Assembly (NCBI RefSeq): GCF_022829685.1
Contig: NZ_JAKSYE010000086.1
Location: 62,001 to 126,000 of the forward strand
DNA from: Methylobacterium sp. E-045
GTDB lineage: Bacteria; Pseudomonadota; Alphaproteobacteria; Rhizobiales; Beijerinckiaceae
Direction of reading: 5' to 3'
Length of the DNA: 64,000 bases
Position 1 is the first letter of the stretch. Each line of letters starts with the position of its first letter. The position numbers and the translations under genes were made by a program. This document shows, piece by piece, positions 48,714 to 56,893 of this stretch. The notes below the pieces were generated by a model that saw only the letters and a list, made by a program, of their open reading frames with translations, was not told the DNA's origin and did no database searches.

Positions 48714-48881
48714 TCACTCCGGCTTGGCGAGGTCGGTGAGCAGCGCCTCGACGTGGGCGCGGTGCTCGGCGGCGAGGCGGTCCGGATCGAGGTGCGGGGG
48801 CAGCGCCTCGTCCTCGTCGTCCGGCTCCATCACCTGGTGGTTGTGCTGAAGGTCGATGGCACGGTCGCTCATGCGGCTCAT
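48714..48881 (-). CDS. Small acidic island protein, 55 residues
   Basis: The ATG at 48881 overlaps the GcrA-homologue stop by one base (TGATG), and the stop at 48714 lies six bases before the next start. The 55-residue product is acidic and helical: MSRMSDRAIDLQHNHQVMEP, DDEDEALPPHLDPDRLAAEH and a Leu-containing C-terminal helix. Its tight placement on both sides argues that it is a real gene. It may be a small regulator or binding partner of the GcrA homologue. Confidence 0.55.
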   Translation of the reverse strand: MSRMSDRAIDLQHNHQVMEPDDEDEALPPHLDPDRLAAEHRAHVEALLTDLAKPE

Positions 48882-49399
48882 CAGGCGGCCTTCCGGAAAG
48901 CGGGGACGTAGGCGGCCTCGCGCGACCTCGGCGCGACGGTCCGGTGCGCCGGGCAGTAGGGCGAGCCGAGATCGGCCGGGTGCCCGCAGGCCGTCGGGTC
49001 CAGACGGGGATCGCCGGCGATCCAGCGGCAGACCCCGTCTCGGACGTCGAGGATCGAGACGCGGCGGGACTCCGGCAGGAGAACGTCCGATGCGGCCGGG
49101 CGGGGCGCGGGCTTCGGCGGGGGCGGCGGCGCCTTAACCACGAGGGCCTTCGGGGCCTTCCGCGGGCCCTCGTGGGGCTTACGTGCAAGGGGGGTCCTGC
49201 TGGCCCCGGGGCCCTGGAAGCTGACGTTCTCGCGCCGCATCCGGCCGATGACCGAGCTGTGGCTACGGGCGATGCCCTCGGCGGCGAGCGTGGCCGAGAT
49301 GGAGCGGGCGGACACGCCGGCGAGCCACAGCGCTTTGACGCGCTCGACCAGGTCGGGCGACCAAGTGTGGGGATGGAGGGGCATGGGGGTACGAGGCAC
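48881..49399 (-). CDS. gcrA: GcrA cell-cycle regulator homologue
   Basis: This 172-residue protein has an N-terminal helix-turn-helix of GcrA type (WSPDLVERVKALWLAGVSAR, IARSHSSVIGRMRRE), a Pro/Ala/Lys linker, and the C-terminal RNA-polymerase-binding part with CRWIAGDPR, CGHPADLGSPYCPAHR. GcrA in Caulobacter activates sigma-70 promoters methylated at GAnTC. The GTG start at 49399 follows AGGAG at seven bases; an internal ATG at 49384 is possible. It heads a coupled set of unknown genes inside the integrase-carrying island, so it is probably an element-borne paralogue, not the chromosomal gene. Confidence 0.85.
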   Translation of the reverse strand: MPRTPMPLHPHTWSPDLVERVKALWLAGVSARSISATLAAEGIARSHSSVIGRMRRENVSFQGPGASRTPLARKPHEGPRKAPKALVVKAPPPPPKPAPRPAASDVLLPESRRVSILDVRDGVCRWIAGDPRLDPTACGHPADLGSPYCPAHRTVAPRSREAAYVPAFRKAA

Positions 49400-49524
49400 C
49401 GGGGGTCTCCTAGCGAACGCAGATCAACATGCAGCCAATGCACCAGCTTTGTCAACAAGACTATTGGCCGGGCTTATTTCGGAGCATAATCTTGCGTTAA
49501 CCATTTCCCCTGTGGACACGCCCC

Positions 49525-50403
49525 ATGCCCCGGTTGACCGCTCCCCCGCTCGATTTCGACGGCTTCCCTTGGCGCCACGTCGGCGAGCGCCTCCGCTACG
49601 GCCACGCCATGGCGCTCTTCGTCATGGACGAGGCCCCGCAGACCTTCTCGGACGCCTACCGAGCCGAGCGCGGCTTGATGGTCGCGGCGGTCTTCTCCTG
49701 GACGGACCGCGCCGGCACCCCGAACCTGCTGCCGTGCTGGTGGGGGATCTCGGCCGAGGACGTGGACGTCCCGGCGCTCAGGGCGGCGGCCGACGCCGCA
49801 ATCGCTAAGGCCCGCGCCGCCCGTGACGAGGCCAACGCTCGGGCCGAGGAACGCCGGCTCGCCGCGCAGGCTCGCGTCGACGAGATGGCGGGACCGATTC
49901 GCGAGCGGCTTCAGGCGCTCGTCGGGGCGGCACCCTGGCAGTTCGGCCGGTCCCTGACGGAGGCGGCCGAGACCGCGCACCGGGCCGAATGGGGGCCCTA
50001 CGATCTTGAGCGTGCGGAGCGCTGGCTGTCCAACGCCGAGGCCAACCGCGTCCGCGCGGAGCAGAGGATCGGGCGCCCGGCGATGCCGCACTTCTACGCC
50101 CGGTCAGAGGACCCGGCGGTGCGCGCTGCGACCCTGGAGGGGCTGCGCTACCTCGCCTCCCTCGACGAGGACTGGGCCGCCATCCAGAACGGCGAGGGTT
50201 TCAGCCAGACCACGACCTGGAGCGGTCACGTCCTCGCCGAGCGCGAGGTCCTCGACCGGGGCGAGGCCGCCCACGGGCTCGCGCTGATCTATCAGCACAG
50301 GCTGCAGCTGCCCGACGAGCTCTGCGAGCGCGCCCTCGGCGAGGCCCCGGTGCGCCGAGGCCGGCGCCGCCTCCCAGCTGGCGACTTGCTAGCCCCGGCC
50401 TGA
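49525..50403 (+). CDS. Hypothetical island protein, 292 residues
   Basis: Starts MPRLTAPPLDFDGFPWRHVG. A predicted coiled coil occupies about residues 90-125 (AADAAIAKARAARDEANARA, EERRLAAQARVDEM). The rest is alpha/beta with Trp-rich strands (VFSWTDRAGTPNLLPCWWGI, EWGPYDLERAERWL). It is divergent from the GcrA homologue across a 125-base gap that holds a TTGACA-like box on the minus strand. No family recognised. Confidence 0.65.
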   Translation: MPRLTAPPLDFDGFPWRHVGERLRYGHAMALFVMDEAPQTFSDAYRAERGLMVAAVFSWTDRAGTPNLLPCWWGISAEDVDVPALRAAADAAIAKARAARDEANARAEERRLAAQARVDEMAGPIRERLQALVGAAPWQFGRSLTEAAETAHRAEWGPYDLERAERWLSNAEANRVRAEQRIGRPAMPHFYARSEDPAVRAATLEGLRYLASLDEDWAAIQNGEGFSQTTTWSGHVLAEREVLDRGEAAHGLALIYQHRLQLPDELCERALGEAPVRRGRRRLPAGDLLAPA

Positions 50404-50459
50404 CGATACCCTCGCCCCTGTCTCTCCGTCTCCCTCAGTTCAACTTAGGCAGTCCCGCA

Positions 50460-51146
50460 ATGATCGACCTCAAGAAAATCCTGGCCTTCATCGCCGCTCT
50501 CATCGCCGCCATTTTTGGCGACGCCCGCGAGGCCGCCGTGTCCCTGTACGGGGACGTGAAGCGCGTCGCCGGCGTCGCGAAGGCCGCGGTCGACCGCACC
50601 GCTACCGCCGTCGGAGCCGGCCTGGAGGGCCCGGCTCGGGGGCTGGATCTCACGGCTTCCGGGATCGGCGGTGTCCTCGGGGCCCTGCTGCCCCGTCCGG
50701 CCGTCCACGCGTCCGACGTCGCCGAGGTCGCCCTGGCCAACGACAACCGCGCCGCGGCCGGCCCGCGCCCGGTCGCGCTTGGCCTCGGAGAGCTCGTTAT
50801 CGCGCACAACCGAGCCGCGATGGACCCGACTGGCCGCTCCGGCAGGGATCTCGCCCCGCTCCCGCGGGACGTCGCATCCTGGCTCGCCGGCCTCGACACT
50901 GGCGCCCGGTGCAATCTGGCATTCGTGCCCGCGTTCCGCGTCGAGCAGCATCTCCGCGCCGAGTCCCTCTCGGAGATCCATGGGGGCCTGCCCCTGATGC
51001 CGTCCCTTCAGGCGCGCCTTGATGCCGAGGCCCCGAAGCCTCGCCCCGGCGAGTACGACGCAGACGACAAGAGGGTCATTGAGGAGGCCTACAGGCTCCT
51101 GGAGACCCCCGAGGCCCACGCCCGCGTCGCCGCCTGCCGCATGTGA
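50460..51146 (+). CDS. Hypothetical island protein, 228 residues, N-terminal hydrophobic helix
   Basis: The first 20 residues (MIDLKKILAFIAALIAAIFG) form one hydrophobic helix, perhaps a membrane anchor, followed by an Ala/Gly-rich amphipathic region and a soluble C-terminal half (LGELVIAHNRAAMDPTGRSG, DKRVIEEAYRLLETPEAHAR). It follows the 292-residue gene by 56 bases on the same strand. A strong hairpin follows. No family recognised. Confidence 0.65.
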   Translation: MIDLKKILAFIAALIAAIFGDAREAAVSLYGDVKRVAGVAKAAVDRTATAVGAGLEGPARGLDLTASGIGGVLGALLPRPAVHASDVAEVALANDNRAAAGPRPVALGLGELVIAHNRAAMDPTGRSGRDLAPLPRDVASWLAGLDTGARCNLAFVPAFRVEQHLRAESLSEIHGGLPLMPSLQARLDAEAPKPRPGEYDADDKRVIEEAYRLLETPEAHARVAACRM

Positions 51147-51165
51147 CGTGTCAGCGACCGAACGA

Positions 51166-51200
51166 CGAAGGGCCCGCCGGTCATCCCGGCGGGCCCTTCG
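51166..51200. terminator. Fifteen-base-stem hairpin between convergent genes
   Basis: CGAAGGGCCCGCCGG (51166-51180) is exactly complementary to 51186-51200 across a five-base loop. It lies between a plus-strand and a minus-strand gene end and probably stops both, although there is no T-run. Confidence 0.7.
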
Positions 51201-51221
51201 CATGTCTGGGGGGGCTTGAGG

Positions 51222-51557
51222 CTAGACGAGGCCCTGGCGCCGGGCGGCGGCGACGACCGCGCGCTCGGCCCGCTCGGCCCGGGCCTCGGCCGCCGCGGCG
51301 CGCTGCAGGGCGGCCCCGAGGAGGAGGCGGAGCTCGGCGGCCTCAGCGGCAAGGGCATCGGCCTCGGCCTCGACCGCGACGGCATCCCGGCGGGCTTGCC
51401 CGAGGCGGCCGGCGAGGCGCGAGACGGCGTGCCGGTCCGTGTCCTGCCGAGCGCGCAGGCCGTCGAAGGCACCCTGGATCGCGGAGTGCCCGAGAGCCAG
51501 GCCCTGGCCAACGCGGATGCTGCTGTCGATCGCGAAGCTGCGGGTCTGGTGCGACAT
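51222..51557 (-). CDS. Hypothetical coiled-coil island protein, 111 residues
   Basis: The ATG at 51557 begins MSHQTRSFAIDSSIRVGQGL. From residue 45 onward it is almost pure Ala/Arg/Glu/Leu with heptad character (RLGQARRDAVAVEAEADALA, AAELRLLLGAALQRAAAAEA), a predicted coiled coil. Likely a structural or oligomerising protein. Its promoter lies in the palindrome-rich divergent region 51558-51865. Confidence 0.6.
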   Translation of the reverse strand: MSHQTRSFAIDSSIRVGQGLALGHSAIQGAFDGLRARQDTDRHAVSRLAGRLGQARRDAVAVEAEADALAAEAAELRLLLGAALQRAAAAEARAERAERAVVAAARRQGLV

Positions 51558-51754
51558 GGGCGTCTCTCCTGGCGGGGCGGATCTCACCGCCCAATTCGCG
51601 CCTGGGCGGGACTCCCCGTCAACCCGGTGCCACGTGGATCCACATGGGATGGTGAACACCCCGTTTCCGGGGGGGCTGCAGCATGCGTCCTGAACGGATC
51701 GCGATTTCGCTCTTGATGAATCGCCGATCATGCAGACTGAAACGCCCAAAAATA

Positions 51755-51830
51755 TGCTGAGGAAATGCTGAGCTCAGCACGACGTGCGCACGAGGGAGTG
51801 CCGAGCGAGTGCCGATGCCGTGACATGTCA
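51755..51830. promoter_or_regulatory. Palindrome cluster in a divergent intergenic region
   Basis: TGCTGAG occurs at 51755 and 51766; the second copy is part of a perfect 14-base palindrome TGCTGAGCTCAGCA (51766-51779). A further palindrome TGACATGTCA is at 51821-51830. They lie between divergent genes starting at 51557 and 51866, in a gap of 308 bases with no gene, and look like operator sites. Confidence 0.5.
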
Positions 51831-51865
51831 TGGTGCCTTGCACCTCGTCACGGCATCCTACGCCC

Positions 51866-52201
51866 ATGACCGCACCCCGCACCTCATCCTCGGCCGCCCG
51901 TGCACGCGAGGCAAACCGCGCCGTCAAGGCGGCCTCCCGCGCCCGGGCGGCGGAGGCGGGCGCGCCCGACCCGGCGACGCTCGACCGCGCGATCGCTGAC
52001 GGGCTGGCGGTCGTCATCGCAGGCGCGCCCAAGGGGTACCGCCTCGCGAGCCCGATCGACGCGGGAAGGGTTCTGCTGGCGGCGGCCGCCGCGCTCAAGG
52101 CCCGCACGGAACGGGCCATCGCGGCCGGAAAGCCGGCGGTCGTCTACCGGCGCGAGGCCGTCGCGACCGCCCTCGCGGCCCGCCTCGGACTGGATCCCTG
52201 A
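51866..52201 (+). CDS. Hypothetical island protein, 111 residues
   Basis: From ATG 51866 the protein is Ala/Arg-rich and helical (AREANRAVKAASRARAAEAG, DPATLDRAIADGLAVVIAG), with a C-terminal RLASPIDAGRVLLAAAAALK and YRREAVATALAARLGLDP. It may be a small helical DNA- or protein-binding element. Ala-rich composition makes the coding call less certain. It is convergent with the interrupted gene, with a TCGG-loop hairpin between. Confidence 0.5.
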   Translation: MTAPRTSSSAARAREANRAVKAASRARAAEAGAPDPATLDRAIADGLAVVIAGAPKGYRLASPIDAGRVLLAAAAALKARTERAIAAGKPAVVYRREAVATALAARLGLDP

Positions 52202-52291
52202 GGTCCGGGAGTTCGCAATTCCCGCGTTACACCGGATAGGAGTAACGGGGGGAGGAGATGGCCTGGTCGAAAACACTCGACTGACGCGACG

Positions 52292-52305
52292 CCCCTTCGG
52301 AGGGG
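52292..52305. terminator. Short CCCCT/AGGGG hairpin
   Basis: CCCCT-TCGG-AGGGG at 52292-52305 lies between two converging reading frames, four bases before the stop of the interrupted gene. Confidence 0.4.
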
Positions 52306-52685
52306 TTCTCAGCCCTTGGAGCGCGGCTTCAGCGTCACTTCGAGATCGCAGCCCATCGCGTCGGCCACGGAGCAGAGCCGGGCCCAATGCCAGCCCGCCA
52401 GGTGCCCTGCCCTGAGCTCCGTCCGGACGTGGCTGTCCTTCATCCCCTCGGGGTAGCTGAGGCGGCAAGGCTTGGCGGATGGGGCGGCCGGCTTCACCCG
52501 CTCGCAGAAGGCCTCGATGGTGCCGGCGTGGGAGACTGCGATCTGCTGGGCCACCCCGTCGCGGGCCCGATCGGCGATCGCCGCGCCCCGGGCGGCGTCG
52601 TAGCGCTCGATGATGCGGTCGCTCCGGATGCCGAGGAGGCGGTCAGTGGCTAAATGGCCCGGGCGGCTTGGGCGCGGGCGACCTA

Positions 52686-53822
52686 GTGCACTGACGCGAT
52701 CAGAGGATTCACGTGGTGGGTGACGTGTGCGAGTCTGTGCGATGGCTCAGACCGTTTGCGTGCTCCTCGATGACACCGCCCAGTCACAGCTGACCGAGAT
52801 CGCCGGGGATCGATCACGGCCCCTCAAACACATCCTGCGGGCCCGTATCGTTCTGCTCTCGGCCGAGCGTCTCAACGTACAGGACGTGGCCCGGCAGGCC
52901 GGTGTCAGTCGGCCCGCCGTCTGACGCTGGCAGCAGCGCTTTGCTGAGGAGGGCGTCGAAGGCTTGCTGCGCGACAGGACCCGCCCGCCAGGCATCCCAC
53001 CCCATCCGACCCGAACGGTGGCCAAGGTGCTGGCGCTGACCTGCTCGGAGCCCCCCGGCGAGGTGACCCACTGGACCGGGCGCGCCGTCGCCCAGCAGAC
53101 CGGGATCTCGTTGCGCTCCGTGCAGCGGATCTGGCAGGCGCATCGCCTGCAACCGCATCGGGTTCGCACCTTCAAACGATCCCACGATCCGGCCTTTGCC
53201 GAGAAGGTCGAGGATGTGGTCGGCCTCTACATGGATCCGCCCGCCCATGCGGTCGTGCTCTCCATCGACGAGAAGAGCCAGATCCAGGCCCTGGAGCGCA
53301 CCCGTCCCGACCAGCCGCTCGGACCAGGGCATCCCGCCGCCCAGACCCATGACTACAGCCGTCACGGCACCACAACCCTGTTCGCCGCCTTGAACGTCTT
53401 GGAGGGCACCGTGCTCGGCCGCTGCATGCAGCGCCATCGCCATGGCGAGTTCATCCGCTTCCTGAACGCGGTCGAGGCCGCCGTGCCGGCGGGCAAGGTG
53501 ATCCACGCGGTGCTCGACAACTACGGCAGCCACAAGCACCCGAAGGTCCGCGCCTGGCTCGCCCGCCATCCGCGATGGACTTTCCACTTCACCCCGACAT
53601 AGGCCTCATGGCTCAACGCCGTCGAGGGCTTCTTCTCCGCCCTCACACGCCGCCGGTTGCGACGCGGGACCTTCACCGGACTCGTCGACCTGCAGGCGGC
53701 CATCAAACGCTACATCGTCGAGCACAACCAAAGGCCCAGACCCTTCGTCTGGACCAAACCCGCCGCTGCCATCTTCGACGCTCTCAACCGAACCCTTGAA
53801 CCATCCGTCTGAGTCAGTGCAC
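52686..53822 (+). mobile_element. IS630-family insertion sequence
   Basis: Terminal inverted repeats GTGCACTGAC (52686-52695) and GTCAGTGCAC (53813-53822) are exact, and each end is flanked by TA (52684-52685 and 53823-53824), the target duplication of IS630/Tc1-mariner elements. The length of 1137 bases fits. It encodes one transposase, which carries two in-frame stops. Confidence 0.9.
52742..53812 (+). pseudogene. IS630-type transposase with two in-frame stop codons
   Basis: One reading frame covers the element: helix-turn-helix (LNVQDVARQAGVSRPAV), a second DNA-binding part, then the DDE catalytic core with VVLSIDEKSQIQALERT, HAVLDNYGSHKHPKV and WLNAVEGFFSALTRRRLRRG. TGA at 52922-52924 replaces an expected Trp (before RWQQRF), and TAG near 53600 replaces an expected small residue before ASWLNAVEGFF. 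The frame is otherwise unbroken, so the copy is recently dead and cannot make full-length protein without readthrough. Confidence 0.85.
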
Positions 53823-54057
53823 TAGTCGACGGAGCTTGAGTAGCATGGCGCTCCACCAAGAAGGCCATTGACGCTCTATTGCCACGCAAGAAGATAGAGA
53901 TGCGCTTGAGCCACGGGAACTTCTCCAACAAAGTGGACAAGGCCTACAGGCGGCGTCCCGAGGACTGACGGGTCGGAGCCAGCGACGCCGCCGGCGCCCC
54001 TTACGGATCCGAGGGTTCTGCTGCTAAGCTCGAACCCGTGCGGGGGAACGAGTCTCG

Positions 54058-56664
54058 ATGGCGGCGACGGGTTCGGTCTTCGAGATCATCCTGCAATGGT
54101 CGAGGAATAAGCCTGACTGGCAGCGGGACGCCCTACGTCGCATAGTGGCCAAGCGCACCCTCGACGCCGACGATCACCAAGAGCTTGCACTGCTCTGCAA
54201 GAGGGGATGTGGCTTTCCCGGTATCGAGGTGACACCGTCGCCCTTGGGCGCCGAGCATGTTCCGTCCATGGCCACCGCCGGTGAGAAGGTAGCGCTGACC
54301 TCGATCAGGGATGTCATGGGCGTCAATCGGCTCGCTCCCGGCCAGGAACTCTCGTTTGAACCCGATGGAATTACGATCGTCTACGGCGACAACGGGGTAG
54401 GAAAATCCGGGTATGCCCGCATCCTGAAGCGGGCGTGCCGGGCACGTTCCCCCGGCGAGATCCTGCCGAATGCCTTCGGCGGCGGTGCCGATGCGGGATC
54501 CGCCACGATCGGATGCGTCGTATCGGGCGATCCGATCGCGCCGCTGGCCTGGACCGACGCGGGCTCTCCCCACGCCATCCTTTCCAGCGTCAGCGTCTTC
54601 GACCGCGAATGCGGAATGGTCCATGTGCGCGAGAGGAACGAGGTCGCGTTCCGTCCGTTCGGGCTCGACATCCCCGATGAGCTCGCCGGTGTCTGCCAAG
54701 CGATCCGCACGGCGCTGACGGCGGAACAGGGGGCGCTTGAGCAGGCGCGGGATTCGGCGTTCACGGAACCCGCGTTCGGGTCTGGGACCCGGGTCGGGCG
54801 GCTTCTCGGCGCGCTCGCTCCGGGTACCGACCTCGGACCCCTGGAAAAGCTGTCGAACCTGTCAGCGGAGGAGCGCGCAAGGCTTCGCCGGCTTGAGGAG
54901 GACCTGGCCCGCGACCTGGTCCGGGCCTCAGGGGAGCAGCGCGAGCTGGCCCGGGCCGTACGCCGCCTCTCCGAGGAGCTTGATAGGGTCTTCGGGGCGG
55001 TGTCGGATGCGGAGCTCGCGCAGCTTGCGGCGCTCGCCGGGACCGCCCGCTCCAAACGCTCCGCCGCCTCGCTCGCGGCCGAACGCGCCTTCGGCGGAAG
55101 CGCCCTGAAGGGGGTCGGGGAGGCGACCTGGCGAGCCCTATGGGACGCGGCGCGGCATTACTCGGAGCATGTCGCCTACGAGGGGCACGACTTCCCGCGG
55201 ACGGACGCGGAAGCGGTCTGCGTGCTCTGCCACCAGCCGATCTCCGAAGGGACCGGGGATCTGAAGCTGACCTTTGAGGAGTTTGTGAAGGCCGACAGCG
55301 AGCGCGAGGCGCGGAAGGCCGAGGTCGCCTACGAGGAAGCCCTGGGGAAGCTGTCGGGTCTGTCGCTGCGGATGTCCGGGTTTCCGCTGCGCCGCCAGCT
55401 GTCGGTGACCCATCCAGATGTCGCCGCCGCGATCCTGCGCGGGCTGGCGACCGTCCGGCTTCGGCGATGGATCTGCACGCGGGCACTCGCCGACCGCGGG
55501 GCGGGTCCAATGCCCGTGGTTGCGGCCGGCATCATCGGCACGCTGACGACTCTTGCGGATGATACGCAGGCCTATGCCAAGGAGCTTCTGACGGCGGTCG
55601 ATCCCGCCGGTCGGGTACGGCTGGTTGCGGAACGGGACGAGTTGCGTGACCGCGCACTCTTGGAGGCACTGCTGCCGAAGGCGAGGATCGAGGTGGCACG
55701 GCTGAGCGAGCTGGCGGGTTTGAAGGACTGCCTGTCCGAGATGGCGACGAATGCCATCACGACGCTCGGCAACACGATCGCCGACAAGGTCATCACGCCG
55801 AAGGTCCGCGATCGCTTTCAGGAAGAAATCCAGAAGCTGGCCGCCCACAGGGTGAGGGTCGACATCGTCCGTTCGGGCGGCAGGTACGGCTCCCCGCAGT
55901 ACCAGGTCCGGCTGTTCGCCAACGAGAGGGCGAAGGTCGGCGAGATCCTGAGCGAGGGCGAGCAGACCTGCGTGGCCCTGGCCGCCTTCCTGACCGAGCT
56001 CGCTACCGCGGCTCATGGATCGACGCTGGTCTTCGACGATCCGGTCTCCTCGCTGGACCATCGGTGGCGGCGCAAGGTCGCCGAGCGGCTGGTCGAGGAA
56101 GGGGGCGTCCGGCAGATTATCGTCTTCACGCATGACCTCGTCTTCCTGAACGACCTGCATGCGCTGTCAATCGACGGCAGGATCCCGGTCTCCCTGATCT
56201 CGCTCACCCACACCTCTGCCGGCGCGGGCGTCGTGAACCAGGGACTGCCCTGGATCGGGGCTAAGGTCCGGGAGCGCCTCGACGCTCTTGAGAAGGACGC
56301 ACGGGCGGCCAAGGTCCTCTACGACGACAATCGGGATGATGAGTACGGGGCTGCGGCCTCCCACTTCTTCAGCAGGTTACGAAGCACGTGGGAACGGGCC
56401 CTTGAGGAGGTGGCCTTCAACTGCGTCATCCAAAGGCACCGCGACTACATCAGCACCAAGGACCTGAGAAAGGTGGCGAGCCTGACCGTTGCCAACGTCG
56501 AGGATTTCGCCGCCGGCTTCAAACGGTGCTGCGATCAGACGGAAGCCCACGATCCATCTCCCGGGCGGAACGCTGCTCCCCTGCGCCCAGACGAACTGCT
56601 CAAGGCCGTCGGGGACCTGAGGGCCTGGGTGGACCAGCTTCGTGAGCAGCAAAAGGGCGTTTGA
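54058..56664 (+). CDS. Zinc-hook ABC-type ATPase of the AAA_13/RloC-like group
   Basis: In this 868-residue protein, Walker A GDNGVGKS lies at about 110-117, then a long helical region with a CxxC hook (C388, C391 in CVLCHQ), then signature LSEGEQ (631-636), Walker B LVFDD (657-661), DPVSSLDH and the switch His in FTHD. This is the SMC/Rad50-like layout with zinc hook seen in RloC, a DNA-damage-responsive anticodon nuclease. The C-terminal domain (about 700-868, RLRSTWERALEEVAF) may be the effector, but I cannot confirm nuclease residues. It stands alone in the island, suggesting phage defence; inference. Confidence 0.75.
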   Translation: MAATGSVFEIILQWSRNKPDWQRDALRRIVAKRTLDADDHQELALLCKRGCGFPGIEVTPSPLGAEHVPSMATAGEKVALTSIRDVMGVNRLAPGQELSFEPDGITIVYGDNGVGKSGYARILKRACRARSPGEILPNAFGGGADAGSATIGCVVSGDPIAPLAWTDAGSPHAILSSVSVFDRECGMVHVRERNEVAFRPFGLDIPDELAGVCQAIRTALTAEQGALEQARDSAFTEPAFGSGTRVGRLLGALAPGTDLGPLEKLSNLSAEERARLRRLEEDLARDLVRASGEQRELARAVRRLSEELDRVFGAVSDAELAQLAALAGTARSKRSAASLAAERAFGGSALKGVGEATWRALWDAARHYSEHVAYEGHDFPRTDAEAVCVLCHQPISEGTGDLKLTFEEFVKADSEREARKAEVAYEEALGKLSGLSLRMSGFPLRRQLSVTHPDVAAAILRGLATVRLRRWICTRALADRGAGPMPVVAAGIIGTLTTLADDTQAYAKELLTAVDPAGRVRLVAERDELRDRALLEALLPKARIEVARLSELAGLKDCLSEMATNAITTLGNTIADKVITPKVRDRFQEEIQKLAAHRVRVDIVRSGGRYGSPQYQVRLFANERAKVGEILSEGEQTCVALAAFLTELATAAHGSTLVFDDPVSSLDHRWRRKVAERLVEEGGVRQIIVFTHDLVFLNDLHALSIDGRIPVSLISLTHTSAGAGVVNQGLPWIGAKVRERLDALEKDARAAKVLYDDNRDDEYGAAASHFFSRLRSTWERALEEVAFNCVIQRHRDYISTKDLRKVASLTVANVEDFAAGFKRCCDQTEAHDPSPGRNAAPLRPDELLKAVGDLRAWVDQLREQQKGV

Positions 56665-56893
56665 CGGCCTTCTGTCATCGTCGCCTACCGCAGTAGGTGC
56701 CGCGGCCACCTGGTTGAGATCGACGGCGCCCTCCGCCGCGGCAGCCTGGCCCTGCTAGCCCCCGACACCATGCAAGGCCCCTTTCTAATGATCGCCGAGC
56801 GGATCCCCGACGCGCTGACCACCTCGACCTTCGAGCGGGATGCCGACCGGAACATCGCAGGCCGCGACGAGCCCTGATGCGCCTTAACGGTTT

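Larger units (their letters stand above)
52309..53846 (-). pseudogene. Gene split by the IS630-type element seven codons after its start
   Basis: If the element and one TA copy are removed, an ATG at 53846 (preceded by GGTGGAG on the minus strand) joins in frame to the left part. This gives exactly 133 codons including the stop at 52309. The reconstructed 132-residue protein starts MLLKLRRLGRPRPSRPG and continues IRSDRIIERYDAARGAA, RVKPAAPSAKPCRLSYP and LCSVADAMGCDLEVTLK, which resembles the tail of small helix-turn-helix proteins. A GTG within the left part (52554) could still give an 81-residue product. Family uncertain. Confidence 0.55.

Noticed and set aside
52922..53602. Recoding of TGA/TAG in the transposase as a programmed event
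   Set aside because: IS630 elements are not known to need stop-codon readthrough, and two different stops in one frame are better explained by point mutations.
53867..53967. Short frame to the right of the IS ending NFSNKVDKAYRRRPED
   Set aside because: A possible tail of an older gene, but there is no start, no family match and a stop just upstream, so it could not be supported.
56676..56877. Frame reading CRGHLVEIDGALRRG to IAGRDEP
   Set aside because: It looks protein-like and may be a gene remnant, but there is no start codon with a ribosome site and no recognised family.
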